Of a DNA stretch of 64,000 nt, positions 1 to 9,586 are shown piece after piece. Every line of letters starts with the position of its first letter. The stretch's first letter is position 1. The stretch comes from Euwallacea fornicatus (taxonomy: Eukaryota; Arthropoda; Insecta; Coleoptera; Curculionidae), in the NCBI RefSeq assembly GCF_040115645.1, contig NC_089555.1, forward strand, positions 4,278,001-4,342,000. Direction: 5' to 3'. Position numbers and translations under genes: made by a program. Below the pieces are notes generated by a model. The model searched no databases. It saw nothing but the letters and a program-made list of their open reading frames with translations, and was not told where the DNA came from.

Positions 1-363
1 GTTTGGTATGAATTTCGATTTACTCCAGTTTAAACTTCCTTCAAAACAAAGTTTTTAAAATTGCATGATTTTTTTAAAAAAACTTAATTATTTCGAAATC
101 CTTAAGATTTAGGACAAGTAAACCTTAATGAAACTTACATTTATTTTTCTCAAGAAATCTAAAACGATATTAATATATGGGGCGTCCTATTTAAAAAAAC
201 ATAACTTTGATATTTTTCACTTATTTAGAACACCCTGTATAAAACGAAAACAATTTTAGAATGTACCCATAATCGAGTTCTATATAACGCAAAAAAAAGA
301 AATTCAAAATATTAAATTGTTTAGCCGTAATTTTCCGAGACCGCACTAAATGACCACCCTGTA
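1..363. repeat. AT-rich repeat with two DNA-transposon-like termini
   Basis: No coding sequence is recognisable here. Two motifs of the form CACCCTGTA occur at 231-239 and 356-363. They resemble the outer end (ACCCTG followed by TA) of the long-TIR elements at 44421-46194 and 48102-50149. This may be one or two right-hand ends of non-autonomous relatives, cut by the window edge. That is an inference from short motifs only. Confidence 0.35.
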
Positions 364-507
364 TATATTTTTTTTTACATCTCCAAATGTATACCGTTTT
401 GACCACTCTTTGTGTAGACTTAGGCACTTGGCTATGTAACAAGGGCAGAAAGACCAGTATGGTCGATAGCCTATTTCGTATGAAATAAAGATTATATATA
501 TATATAC
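364..507 (+). mobile_element. LINE 3' tail fragment inserted in Tc1 element E1
   Basis: The stretch ends with GAAATAAAGAT followed by a run of TA repeats (493-506). Its last 90 bp or so match, with substitutions, the 3' untranslated end of LINE L1 read on the minus strand (4838-4960), which has the same AAATAAAGAT and a TATA tail. It looks like a heavily 5'-truncated copy of that LINE family. It breaks the transposase reading of E1 just after the motif GVGELV. The left boundary is uncertain. Confidence 0.6.
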
Positions 508-1129
508 TAATTCGCCTACTCCTGCAGCTGAGATGCAGCCCCAAACCATTATGCTCCCTCCGCCGTATTTCACAGTAGGCCAGAGATTATTCATTTTTAG
601 CTCTCCATTCTTTTTGCCCCATACCATTTTACGACCATCGGATCCAAAAATATTGATTTTTTTTCATCAGCAATTATAACGCTTTCTCAGTATGTTTTCT
701 CTTTCACAACGAATTCATGAGCAAAGGCGAGACGTTTCTTGCAATTGACTTCCGATACGTATGGGGCTTCTTTCGGGCTACTCTTCTGTTCTACCCATCT
801 TTTAATAATCGCCGAACTGTGTCAGGATGTACTTTTTTGTCACTGTATTCTAGTAAATCAGCTGTTAATTTAGGAGCACTCAGTCCAGGGATTATTTTAA
901 TTTGTTTAATAATTTTACGCTTCTTACGCTTATCAATAAGTTTCGGGCGTCCTTTTTGCGAAATTGATTCAATCCGATCTTCTTGAACAAATCTTCTAAT
1001 TATATCACCAACTGTACTTTTACTTATACTTAACAAATTACCGATTTCTCGATACGATCTGCCTTTAGCGTGATGAAAAATAATCAATTGTCGTATGTCA
1101 AAAGAAATATTTTTGCCTTTTCGCTTCAT
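508..1129 (-). pseudogene. Tc1-family transposase, N-terminal part (E1)
   Basis: Remnant of a Tc1/mariner transposase, the nuclear enzyme that binds the terminal repeats and cuts and pastes the element at TA. The start ATG at 1129 opens a helix-turn-helix region (SFDIRQLIIFHHAKGRSYRE), followed by a GRPKL linker. The open frame runs to 791. Downstream the homology continues in other frames and reaches the motif YGGGSIMVWGCIS near 550-590, so several frameshifts and stops have accumulated. The catalytic region beyond GVGELV is missing because of the LINE tail insertion and truncation. Not functional. It is closest to the E8 transposase, which shares the SFDxRxLxIFH pattern. Confidence 0.8.
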
Positions 1130-1515
1130 AATGTGAATTTTAGTAAGTAATAAGTTCGCCTTCAAACTCCCTTGCACACAACCAACAAGAAAATTGAGTC
1201 TGACGCATCTCTAATCTTTTACGATCATAAAACACTCTGTATGTAATGTTTTTCTATTATTTTTTACCTGCACTGCATCGCACCGCATTCCGTGTTCGAA
1301 TATTTTTGTGATAGTAAAATTATGCCTTGTTTTCTTTGTTCGATAGTAACTTTGTACATAATTAAATTTAAAAGATCAAAAATGTATTTATATATACTAC
1401 AAACATTATTGTAACCAAAGATTACGCAATAAATAATGTTAGTTAAGAATAAGTTAGCAAAAAATCTAATACTTCCAAAAATACCATAGTGTCCGAATAT
1501 TAATACGAGTCACTG
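508..1515 (-). mobile_element. Tc1-like transposon E1, truncated
   Basis: The right end reads AGTGTCCGAATAT...GAGTCACTG followed by TA (1488-1517). It matches the terminal repeat of E8 (right end 20464-20491), and the encoded transposase is also closest to E8, so E1 and E8 are one family. The other half of the transposase and the other terminus are absent left of the LINE tail. E1 sits at a TA inside E2: the bases right of 1517 continue E2's coding sequence. Confidence 0.75.
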
Positions 1516-1540
1516 TATGTTTCCATCACCGTGTTTGATA

Positions 1541-2828
1541 TTAGGTCGTGTAGTATGAAATGAGTAGATTCTCGAAATGCCACATTCAACTGCGAATAAC
1601 TTCACTCTAAATCTATATTTGGACTTGACGTTTTTAAGTGGAAAAGGCACATTCTTCCTCTTTCGATCAGAGTTTAAAGTGTTAAAAATTATTGAAAACT
1701 TTTATTTTTATAAAAATTTTTGTGCAGCCATGCAAAATAGTGAAATTCGTGTGTTAATGAAATATGACTTCCACCGTGGAACCACAACAGCTCAGACGGC
1801 TCGCAATATTAATGATGTGTTTGGTACTGAAGTCACTTCACAGCAAATAATATCTCGTTGGTTCATGTTCATGAAATTTCGCTCTGGCAATTTTGACCTA
1901 ACAAATGAACCACGTGGACGACCTGAAACTCAAGTGGATAACGATCATCTGAAAGCCGTGGTGGAAGCAAATTCACGACAAAGTACGTTCGAATTTTCGT
2001 TAATATTCAGTGTAACCAAAAAAAACAATATTGACTCATTTGGGTGAAATTGGTGAGGTGAAGAAGCTGGACAAGTGGGTACCGCATGAGTTGAGCGACA
2101 TACAGAAAGAACAACGTCTCGAAGCTTGTGTTTCTTTGTTGTGCCGGTATAATAATGATCCATTTTTGAATCGGAGTGTTACTTGTGATGAGAAATGGAT
2201 CCTATATGATAATATCAGACGTTCATCGCAGTGGTTGGATCAAGATGAACCACCAAAACATTGTGCGAAAAAAAATCTTCATCAAAAGAAGCTTATGGTG
2301 TCCGTTTGGTGGTCCAACGCAGGTGTCATCCATCACAGCTTCTTGAAACCTGGTGAATCGATTACGGCTGATGTTTACTGCCGACAACTGACCGAAATGA
2401 TGAGGCAACTGACGGTTAAGCAGCCAAGATTAGTCAATCGAAGCGTACCGCTATTGATGCACGACAACGCTCGGCCACACACCGCACAAGTCAACTCGGC
2501 CAAGCTACAGGAGTTGGAATTGGAAACTCTTCGTCATCCACCGTATTCACCCGACTTAGCACCCACTGATTACCACTTCTTTCAAAATTTGGATAACTTC
2601 TTGGTAGGGAAAACATTCAACTATGACGAGGCTGTCCAAGCTGCCTTCCACGAGTTTATCGACTCCCGGCCTGCAGGCTTTTACAGCAATCAATGAACTT
2701 CTCGTTAAATGGCAGAAGTGTATTGATAATGGTGGTGCATATTTCGATTGACAATAAAAACATTTCATATGAAAAAAAATGACTAAAGTTTCAATTCAAT
2801 TCTACTCATTTCATACTACACGACCTAA
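1541..2828 (+). mobile_element. mariner transposon E3, complete termini
   Basis: Terminal inverted repeats of about 28 bp start TTAGGTCGTGTAGTATG at 1541 and end with the complement, CTACACGACCTAA, at 2828. Both ends are flanked by TA (1539-1540 and 2829-2830), the mariner target duplication. The length of 1288 bp is normal for mariner. Removing the element rejoins the E2 transposase codons for PTIKHG, which confirms that E2 is the host. Confidence 0.92.
1730..2751 (+). pseudogene. mariner transposase (DD34D), two frameshifts
   Basis: Mariner-family transposase. From ATG 1730 the frame covers the HTH domain (TTTAQTARNIN) and the linker to about 1985. A frameshift at or near the A run at 2019-2026 moves the reading to the next frame, which gives the WVPHEL motif and then the catalytic core. 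The residues seen are TCDEKW (first D), LLMHDNARPH (second D) and YSPDLAPTDYHFF (third D), with 34 residues between the last two, i.e. DD34D. A second frameshift near 2690 separates the last 17 or so residues, which end in AYFD at 2751. By overall pattern it resembles the cecropia-type subfamily that also gave rise to the SETMAR transposase domain. Not functional as it stands. Confidence 0.88.
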
Positions 2829-2830
2829 TA

Positions 2831-3296
2831 GTTGGTAATTGATACTTAATGTCGAATCTTTTTCTTATGAGGTGTTGAACATACACAATTCCGTTGGATC
2901 CAAATAAGTATATCTTAGTTTCATCGTTCCATAAAACGGTTACCCATTTTTTTTCTCGTCCCAGTCAAGTGCAAATTAGCAAACTTAAGTCGGACCTTTC
3001 TATTTTTTTCAGATATCAAGAGTTTTTTACGAGACGTCTTCCGAATATCCCTGCGTAATTTAATCTTCTTTGGATTGTACGCACAGAGACATTATCCTCT
3101 CCTTGAACTATTATTTCCTTCCATATATCAGTTGCTGTTAATCTAGGATTTTCATTTGATAAACGTTTGAAGTATCTCTCAACAACACTATTCGTTTTAC
3201 ACGGTCTTCCGTTTCTTGGTCTAGTGGTCGTAGTACCATGCACTTTATTTTTATTTTTGACAACAATCTTGAAAATAGTTCCTCGATACATTTGCA
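2831..3296 (-). pseudogene. Tc1-family transposase, middle portion (E2)
   Basis: Middle of the E2 transposase. On the minus strand, 3296 to about 3016 encodes the second half of the HTH region and the GRPRN-like linker (RPRNGRPCKT), then NPRLTATDIWKEI and VRTIQRRL. After a frameshift, the region to 2831 encodes the area around the first catalytic aspartate (plus-strand 2890-2945 reads as WNDETKIYLFGSNG). The next codons, for PTIKHG, lie beyond mariner E3 at 1518-1538. The piece joins 5804-5920 across LINE L1. Confidence 0.72.
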
Positions 3297-3300
3297 TATA

Positions 3301-4837
3301 CAGTAGTGGACAAAAGTGGAGCAACAAACATATTCTTGAAAATATTCAAGGTTTGGTACGACTTATTCATAAACTAGTAATATCAAAATGATGTTAGGGT
3401 ATCTAGAAATAACGCTGCAAAAAATTATAAGTTTATTCCTGAATTCAAGGCATTTAACAACAAAAACGAATAAATGTGCCGGACAAAAGTAGAGCAACAT
3501 ATGAAATTTTGACCGATTACGAAAATTTTAACTAATACTTAGTAGCATCGCCATTATTTTTAATAACTTCAATGCATCTATTCCTCATGGACTTTATTAA
3601 TTTGGTGATGGTTTCTTCTGAAATGGAACTCCATGCAGTTGAAATGGCGGTGAATAATTCTGCGGAGTTTTTAAATTTTTGTGGATTCTCTGTCCTTATC
3701 TTATGGTCTACTATCTCCCATAAGTTCTCTATTGGATTCAGGTCGGGACTTTGGGCAGGCCACTGCATCACATTTACCCGTTGCTCTTTTAAATATTTTT
3801 TAATTATTTTTGCAGTATGCTTCGGGTCATTGTCATGTTGAAAAATCCATGACAATGACATGTTTTCCTCTGCAAACGGAAGCATATGATCCATTAATGT
3901 CTCCAGATATTTAAACCGGTCCATAATGCCCTCTATTTTTACCAATGGTCCCATTCCAAACCCGGAAAATGATCCCCACACTAATACGTTACCCCCGCCA
4001 AATTTAATTTTGCCTTTAGTGTACTTTGGCTTGTACCTTTCATTTGGAGGACGCCTGACATATCGAATTCCATCCGACGAATACAAATTAAATTTACTCT
4101 CGTCAGAGAATAGCACAGTTTTCCATTTTCCGAAACTCCAGTTAAGATGGTCATTTGCAACACGGAGCCGGGCCATCCTGTTTTTCTTAGAAATGAAGGG
4201 TTTTTTAATGGGTATGCGTGCATGCAAACTTTTTTCTTGTAAGCATCTTTAAATCGATCTTACAGAAACACCAAAGACACTACATTCCTGTGCAATATCA
4301 ACTGTTGTTTTATATGGAGCCCCTTTCGAAATGTTCACAATTTCATTGTCTTGAACTCTTGTTGTCTTTCGAGGACGACCTGTTTTTGGAGGACTCACCA
4401 CACTTTTGCGAATCTTGTAGGCACTCAATACTCTACAGATTATAGAACGATTAAGATTTAATTCTTTAGCAATTTTACTTTGGAACATTCCAGATTCAAA
4501 CTTGGAAACAATTAATTGTTTCAGTTGTACTAAGAGAGATTTACCACGAGGCATGTTTGCTGGTTTTCACTAATATTACTGAACACAATAACTCAAAAGT
4601 GTTTGTTAAAAAAAGACGTCAGAAGGAATTTTTATATATTGTTGCTCTACTTTTGTCCGGCACATTTATTCGTTTTTGTTGTTAAATGCCTTGAATTCAG
4701 GAATAAACTTATAATTTTTGCAGCGTTATTTCTAGATACCCTAACATCATTTTGATATTATTAGTTTATGAATAAGTCGTACCAAACCTTGAATATTTTC
4801 AAGAATATGTTTGTTGCTCCACTTTTGTCCGCTACTG
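3301..4837 (-). mobile_element. Tc1-like transposon E4, IR/DR type, both ends present
   Basis: Outer termini CAGTAGTGGACAAAAGTGG (3301) and its complement ending GTCCGCTACTG (4837) are flanked by TA. The inverted repeats are about 200 bp long. Each carries a second inner copy of the motif (GCCGGACAAAAGTAGAGCAA at about 3478-3497 and its complement near 4641-4661). This is the paired binding-site layout (IR/DR) known from Sleeping Beauty-like Tc1 elements. The element is 1537 bp and sits in the TATA tail of LINE L1. Confidence 0.92.
3532..4554 (-). pseudogene. Tc1-like transposase (DD34E) with one in-frame stop (E4)
   Basis: The frame from ATG 4554 (MPRGKSLLVQLKQL) to the stop at 3532 is colinear over 340 residues, the normal family length, broken only by one TAA at 4249-4251. 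It has an HTH region, a GRPRK hook, a second HTH, then the DDE domain: VLFSDESKFN (first D), FQHDNDPKHTAK (second D) and SPDLNPIENLWE (E), with 34 residues between the last two. The C-terminus is DATKY. Apart from the premature stop it looks complete, so the copy is young. As written, the stop leaves only the DNA-binding part. Confidence 0.9.
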
Positions 4838-4993
4838 TATATAACAAATCTTTATTTCCAGTGGAAAGGGGCCATCGACCCATATGGTCTTTCAGCCCAT
4901 GGGTACAGTTTTGTTTTGTAACAATATTATGTTATTACCTAGCTACCCCTTTAACCTTTGAATGCAATCGAAAAAACAAAAAACCGGACCTTC

Positions 4994-5803
4994 CTATTGT
5001 CTATCAAAACATTCTAAGAGGGTGTTAGGAGGAAAAAGGAAGCGGGATTGTCTCATCTGTCCTGTTATCATAAGTGGGTTCAGTATCGTCCAATTGCGTG
5101 GGTTGTTCTTCCAATTAGTTTTTAGTTGTTTTAGTCTTTCCGTTATTTTGGTTATTTGTGCTCTTTCGCACAGCATTTCGTTGGGTGGGTTGTGTAGAGG
5201 GTTTCTAGGATGTCTAATTTTCGTTATTAGTCTAAGAGTAATTTGTTCAGTTGCCTGTATGTGTTTTTTTGTTTTGTTTGTGGTATTCGCTCTCAGTATG
5301 TGCCCGTAGTCAAGTAGTGGTTTACAGATGGATTTATATATTTTGGTTGCTGTTTTTGTACTGATCCCTTTGTCTTTGTAAGTTAATCCTCTGAAGTGTT
5401 TTGTCCTCTTTATTATTTCATTTCCTATGTTTTGCGCGTATTTGATAAATTTTAATTTTTGGTCTATTTTTACTTCTAGGTATTTTATGTATTGTTTATG
5501 TTCAGTCCTGTAACCATCTGCTAGTATTGTTAGGGAGTTGTCTGTTATTCGGTGGTTTGGTAATAACAGTTGATTTTTGGTGAGGTTAGGTGTTAGTCTC
5601 CATCTATAGAACCAGGTCATTGTATCGTCGGTTAGTGTTTGAAGTTTTTCTACAGCTTTCGCGGTGGTTTGGTCGTGTACGATGAGTGCTGTGTCATCGG
5701 CGTATTGTAGTATGAAGGCATTTTTGTCATAATAGTTTTTGTCTTGTTGGTTGTAATTGTATATGTCGTGGCAGTATACGTTGTATAGCAATGGCGATAG
5801 TGG
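4994..5803 (-). pseudogene. LINE reverse transcriptase, C-terminal part (L1)
   Basis: Minus-strand reading of a Jockey-like LINE polymerase: SPLLYNVYCHDIYN, then the active-site motif QYADDTALIVH (about 5695-5665), a thumb region with LTPNLTKNQLLL, and a C-terminal ERLKQLKTNW region ending with a stop at 4994. The N-terminal RT motifs and the endonuclease are missing through 5' truncation. The first dozen residues of the open frame (KQIDIVKGLQM) belong to the E2 transposase HTH, not the LINE: the frame runs across the junction at 5804-5814 by chance. Confidence 0.8.
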
Positions 5804-5925
5804 ATACATTTGCAATCCCTTTACAATGTCAATTTGCTTCATACCACAATTAAATAACTCAATAACTTTATTTCTTAATTCTTGTGAGTATTGTTTGACT
5901 TTGGAAGTTAAATGAAATGCTATAA
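5804..5925 (-). pseudogene. Tc1-family transposase, N-terminal HTH (E2)
   Basis: Reads SQELRNKVIELFNCG then KQIDIVKGLQM on the minus strand. This is a Tc1 HTH comparable to the E11 transposase stretch with RQIDIAKSLNL. It continues into the 2831-3296 fragment after removal of LINE L1. No clear start codon is left. The 5926-6200 stretch is the non-coding right arm of E2, with inner and outer copies of a TTTCCAAACTTTTGT motif. Confidence 0.72.
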
Positions 5926-6202
5926 GAATACTAACTCAAATATTACAGGTAAAGAAAATTTGTATTGCAATATACATTGTTTCCAAACTTTTGTTGCTAT
6001 AAAAATTGCATACATATAAAAATATTATTGTTATTTTTTCTTTTGTTGTTTTTTGCCACAAATACCTTTATATTTTGAAAAAAGGCATAACTAATATAAA
6101 TATCAAAAATGTGTTTTAAATATTTAACCTACTAGGGCGGCAATAATACATGTACTTTTTAAGATTTATAATAATGTTTCCAAACTTTTGTCCGCTACTG
6201 TA

Positions 6203-6562
6203 GGTTTATTGATGTGAAATGTTCGTTATTTTCTTTCAGAAATGTCTTTGAATATTCCTGAATTGTGTCTATGATTTCCTAAATAGGATTTTCGCTTATC
6301 TTAAGTATCCATTGTAAGATATTTTTTGACATTTTTTACCATATTTTTTTAACCCTGTAATAGCAATTCTCCATTCTTTCGGTTTTTTTTCTAAATTTTT
6401 AAAATCGTTGAGAGTGTTCAAAGAAGGTTCAAATTTTGAAATGATTGCACCATGATCACTATGATATTTTGTCTCAACGTAAACTTCCCATTGCTTAAGC
6501 GTTGAATAGTACTAACCTTCGTTAATGTGACCTCAATTATCGAGGCACCAGATGTACAGCTA
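6203..6562. other. Unassigned, possible decayed coding remnant
   Basis: Between the end of E2 and the start of E5. The minus strand from about 6480 to 6310 has a fairly long stop-poor reading with SDHGAIISKFEPSLNTLNDF followed by KPKEWRIAIT. SDH followed by a hydrophobic residue is the pattern at the C-terminal end of LINE endonuclease domains, but the rest is not convincing. Apart from that I see nothing recognisable. Confidence 0.25.
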
Positions 6563-8089
6563 CAGTGCTAGCTGTAAATGGAGAAATTTTTAAAATGCCT
6601 TTCTTATTCCAACCACCGTACTGATAATGTAATAAGATGGTTACGTATGTGTGGGTACCAGCCTGTAAAATCATAAGTCATGAGTTTTGAAAAATATTTT
6701 GAATTTCCTAAAAATATAAACTAATAATTCTTTTTCTGTGGGTCATAAATGGAGAGACTTTTTTCCCAACTAACATTTTTGCATTATAATTGTTGAAGAA
6801 ATGTCTTAAATATTTCATGGTGGATTTACAGTATTCAGACAAGATGCCTCGGGGTAAAAATTTATCAGATGATATTAAAGAATTAATAATAGGAAAGTAT
6901 CAATCGAGAATGAAACAAAATGGCATTGCTCAGCAATTAAAGTTAAGTTACAGTGTTGTGTGCAAACAAATCAAGTTATTTGAAACAAGAGGAACAGTTG
7001 AGAGAATCCTCAAGCGTGGGCGACCCCGAAAAACATCATTTTATGAAGATAAATTGATAAAAAGATGCGCCCTGAAGAATCCATTTATAACTGCTGCTGA
7101 TTTAGAAAGAGACAATCAGGCAATTTCAATTTCCGAAAGGACAATTAAACGTTTAGGTGAGGCTAAATTAAATGATAGAAGACCCGCCCTAAAACCCTTT
7201 ATTTCTAAGAAAAATAGACAAGCCAGATTGAAATTTGCAATAGAACATGCCATGTGAACGTAGGACCAATGGAAAAATGTTCTTTGGACAAATGAAAGCA
7301 AGTTTAATGTTTGGATCCGATGGTATTCAGTGGGTAAGACATCCTGTCAATCAAAAATTTAATCCAAAATATTTTAGACCCATTATGAAACAAGTTGGTG
7401 GAAACACTTTAGTTTGGGGATGTTTTTCTGGACATGGAATGGAACTACTCGTCAAAATTAATCAAATTATGAACCGCTATGTATACTTACATATTTTACA
7501 AAATACAATGGTTCCCTACGGTGAAGCAAATCTCCCTCTTTCCTGGAAGTTCAGACATGACAACGATCCTAAACATATTGCTAAAATAGTTAAGGAGTTC
7601 TTGGCTTCCGAACAAGTGGACTTAATCAAATGGCCAGCCTAAAGTTCAGACCTCTACTTTATTGAAAACCTATGGAAACAACTTGAAGTCGTTACTCGAA
7701 AGGAAAGCAAGGAGAAATTTTAAAATAAAGAAGATTTATTTATCGCCTTTTCATAAGCCTGGAATGCTACATCCGCGGAGGAAATTACAAAACTTATAGA
7801 ATCGATGAGTAGAAGATGCCAAGTAGTTATTAAAAGTAAAGGGTTTTCTACTAAATAGTGAAATAATCATAGCTTATTGTACATTTTATAAAGTTTCTCC
7901 ATTTATGACCACAGAAAAAGTATTATTAGTTTATATTTTTAGGAAATTCAAAATATTTTTCAAGACTCATATGTCTTATGATTTTACAGGCTAGTACCGA
8001 CACATACATAACTATCTTATTACATTATCTTTACGGTGGTTGGAATAACAAATGCATTTTAAAGGTTTCTCCACCTACGGTCGGTATTG
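6563..8089 (+). mobile_element. Tc1-like transposon E5, both ends present
   Basis: Left terminus CAGTGCTAGCTGTAAATGGA at 6563 after TA; right terminus CACCTACGGTCGGTATTG ending at 8089 before TA. The inverted repeats extend about 200 bp inward (GGTTGGAATAA-like motif on both sides) and include a second inner TCTCCATTTATG motif on each side, an IR/DR layout. The two arms have diverged noticeably, so this is an older copy than E4. Confidence 0.85.
6844..7858 (+). pseudogene. Tc1-like transposase, broken (E5)
   Basis: Starts at ATG 6844 (MPRGKNLSDDIKELIIGKYQ), followed by HTH, GRPRK, second HTH and KPFISKKNRQARL. A stop and frameshift near 7254 lead to the DDE domain in another frame: FGSDGIQWVRHP, VWGCFSGHGME and FRHDNDPKHIAK (second D). 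A TAG follows KWPA at 7640, and more stops precede the IENLW motif near 7665. The first catalytic aspartate region (about 7265-7300) is damaged: the DES signature is not readable. The C-terminus ends FSTK then TAG at 7856-7858. A clear fossil of the same family as E4 and E6. Confidence 0.85.
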
Positions 8090-8091
8090 TA

Positions 8092-8649
8092 TATTAAAAA
8101 GCATATACACTGGTGGCCAAAAGTTGATTTACAAACGGTAGTTATTGAATAAATCTAATGTTTTGGGGATACAAAAGTCATTTCAATCTCCTCAATTGAC
8201 TATATAATTTTAATTGACCTCAAACCTTTCGGAAATACTTTTTGTCAAATGACACGAAATTGAATAACGAAAAATAAAACAAAAAAACTATAAGATATTG
8301 TTGAAATTATGATGCGACACTGCTTGTACTTTGAATGTTTTGTTTCAGCTTGCCTTTTGTTCATGTTGCAAGAATTTAGCGATTTTCTTGGTTCTTTCTA
8401 GAAACGGCCATATGCGAACTCATCTGGCAATCCTTTATTATAGATGTCAGACTGGGGTAGTTCTTGGTGAAAGTTCTTTCTTATTGCTTGCACATGTGTA
8501 TTGTCTAATTCTAAGAACCTTAGATGGCAGGTCAGTTGCATTGGCCCTTTTTTGTTTTTGTAAGTTAGTTCATTTTTGCCACTCGTACCATAAGGACCTA
8601 CTCAATAAAATTCTCACTACTCTGTAGAAGTGTATATTTCTTGTTCTCT
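8092..8649. other. Unassigned segment with a Tc1-like terminus at 8107
   Basis: Begins shortly after E5 with CACTGGTGGCCAAAAGTT preceded by TA, the style of a Tc1 terminal repeat. No matching opposite end and no transposase could be read in either strand up to about 8650, where coding sequence of E6 becomes recognisable. Probably a fragment of a further element, or host DNA with a chance motif. Confidence 0.3.
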
Positions 8650-9586
8650 ACGGAGACCAAAAACACTGCCTCAACACCTTTATTTCAAAGAAAAATCAGA
8701 CTGCCCGACTTCAATTTGCACATGATCATTTAAACTAGTCCCAATCAAAGTGGAATACTATATTATTTTCCGATGAAAGTAAATTTAATTTGCATTCCTC
8801 GGATGGTATTTTATGGGTGAGACGTCCTGCTAACAAACGTTTCAATCCGAAGTATACTTTGGGCACCATTAAGCACGGTGGACGAAATGTTCAAATATGG
8901 GGGGGGGGGGGGGGTGTTTTTTTCTGGTTGGGAAATGGGACCTATTATCAAAATTAACGGAATCATCGATCGATACAAATACTGGGAGATTTTAGCTGAC
9001 ACAATGCTGCCGTATGCAGAAGACAACATGCCTTTACGTTGGTGTTTTCAACATGACAATGATCCGAATCATACGGCAAAAATTGTAAAAAACTTTTTTG
9101 AAGACGAAGGAGTTACAGTCATGAAGTGGCCGGCTCAGAGCCCCGATTTGAACCCCATAGAAAACTTATGGGATTTAATTGATCAGAAAATCCGCGTCCA
9201 GCATCCTGAAAAATTCAAAAATAGTGCTGAACTCTTTGAGGCCATTAAAATAGCTTGGAACACTGTACCGAAGGAAACTATTGAGAAACTTATTGGTTCC
9301 ATGAGAAGAAGATGTTTAGAGGTTATCAAAAATAAAGGCTACTCTACTAAATATTAACTAGTTTTATAGTTAACTATTTTTCTTCATAATGTTTCTTTAC
9401 TTTTGCTCGTCGTTTTTTCAAATATCACTCAGTATAATGTTATTGTGAGAAGGAAAAATTCTTTTGTTTTACTTTTAAGTTACATTTATCTAGTACTTAT
9501 TTAAAAAAATAAAATATGTTTGTATCTTTAATACTTATTTAAAATATTACAAAAATTTAAATGTTTCTCTACTTTTGCTCGGTATT
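8650..9586 (+). mobile_element. Tc1-like transposon E6, left-truncated
   Basis: Right terminus TTTGCTCGGTATTG ends at 9586 before TA. An inner direct repeat TTTCTTTACTTTTGCTCG lies near 9391-9408, so the right arm has the IR/DR form. The left arm and the N-terminal half of the transposase are missing. The bases after the TA continue a LINE reverse transcriptase (L2), so E6 inserted into L2 before its left side was lost. Confidence 0.75.
8681..9357 (+). pseudogene. Tc1-like transposase, catalytic half with poly-G tract (E6)
   Basis: C-terminal DDE domain. AFISKKNQTARLQF precedes LFSDESKFNLHSSDG (first D) at about 8765-8805. The motif that normally reads VWGCFSG is replaced by an uninterrupted G run of about 15 bases (8900-8914), which changes the local frame. 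The frame from 8878 gives MGPIIKING, FQHDNDPNHTAK (second D), SPDLNPIENLWD (E, 34 residues later), and the C-terminus YSTKY with a stop at 9357. The N-terminal DNA-binding domains are absent. Non-functional. Confidence 0.85.

Larger units (their letters stand above)
3297..5803 (-). mobile_element. 5'-truncated LINE L1 with 11-bp target duplication
   Basis: The insertion is bounded by direct copies of ATACATTTGCA at 3286-3296 and 5804-5814, placed exactly where the E2 transposase codons break and resume. The 3' end is the TATA run at 3297-3300 plus 4838 onward (E4 is inserted in it), with AAATAAAGAT upstream on the element strand. Only the C-terminal part of the reverse transcriptase ORF and the 3' UTR (4838-4993) remain, the usual result of incomplete target-primed reverse transcription. 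Confidence 0.85.
1516..6200 (-). mobile_element. Host Tc1-like transposon E2, carrying four insertions
   Basis: E2 is read in pieces on the minus strand: 5804-6200 (right end plus transposase N-terminus), 2829-3296 (middle) and 1516-1540 (a short piece with the PTIKHG motif). Between them lie L1 with E4, and mariner E3; E1 abuts the last piece. The right terminus is CCGCTACTG at 6192-6200 followed by TA. An internal direct repeat of the terminus lies near 5980-6000, an IR/DR arrangement like that of Sleeping Beauty-type Tc1 elements. The left end is not in the window. Confidence 0.75.

Noticed and set aside
4994..5842. A single gene from 5842 to 4994
   Set aside because: The open frame fuses an E2 transposase HTH (5842-5804) with LINE RT (5803-4994) across an insertion junction marked by an 11-bp duplication. 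It is not a real fusion gene.
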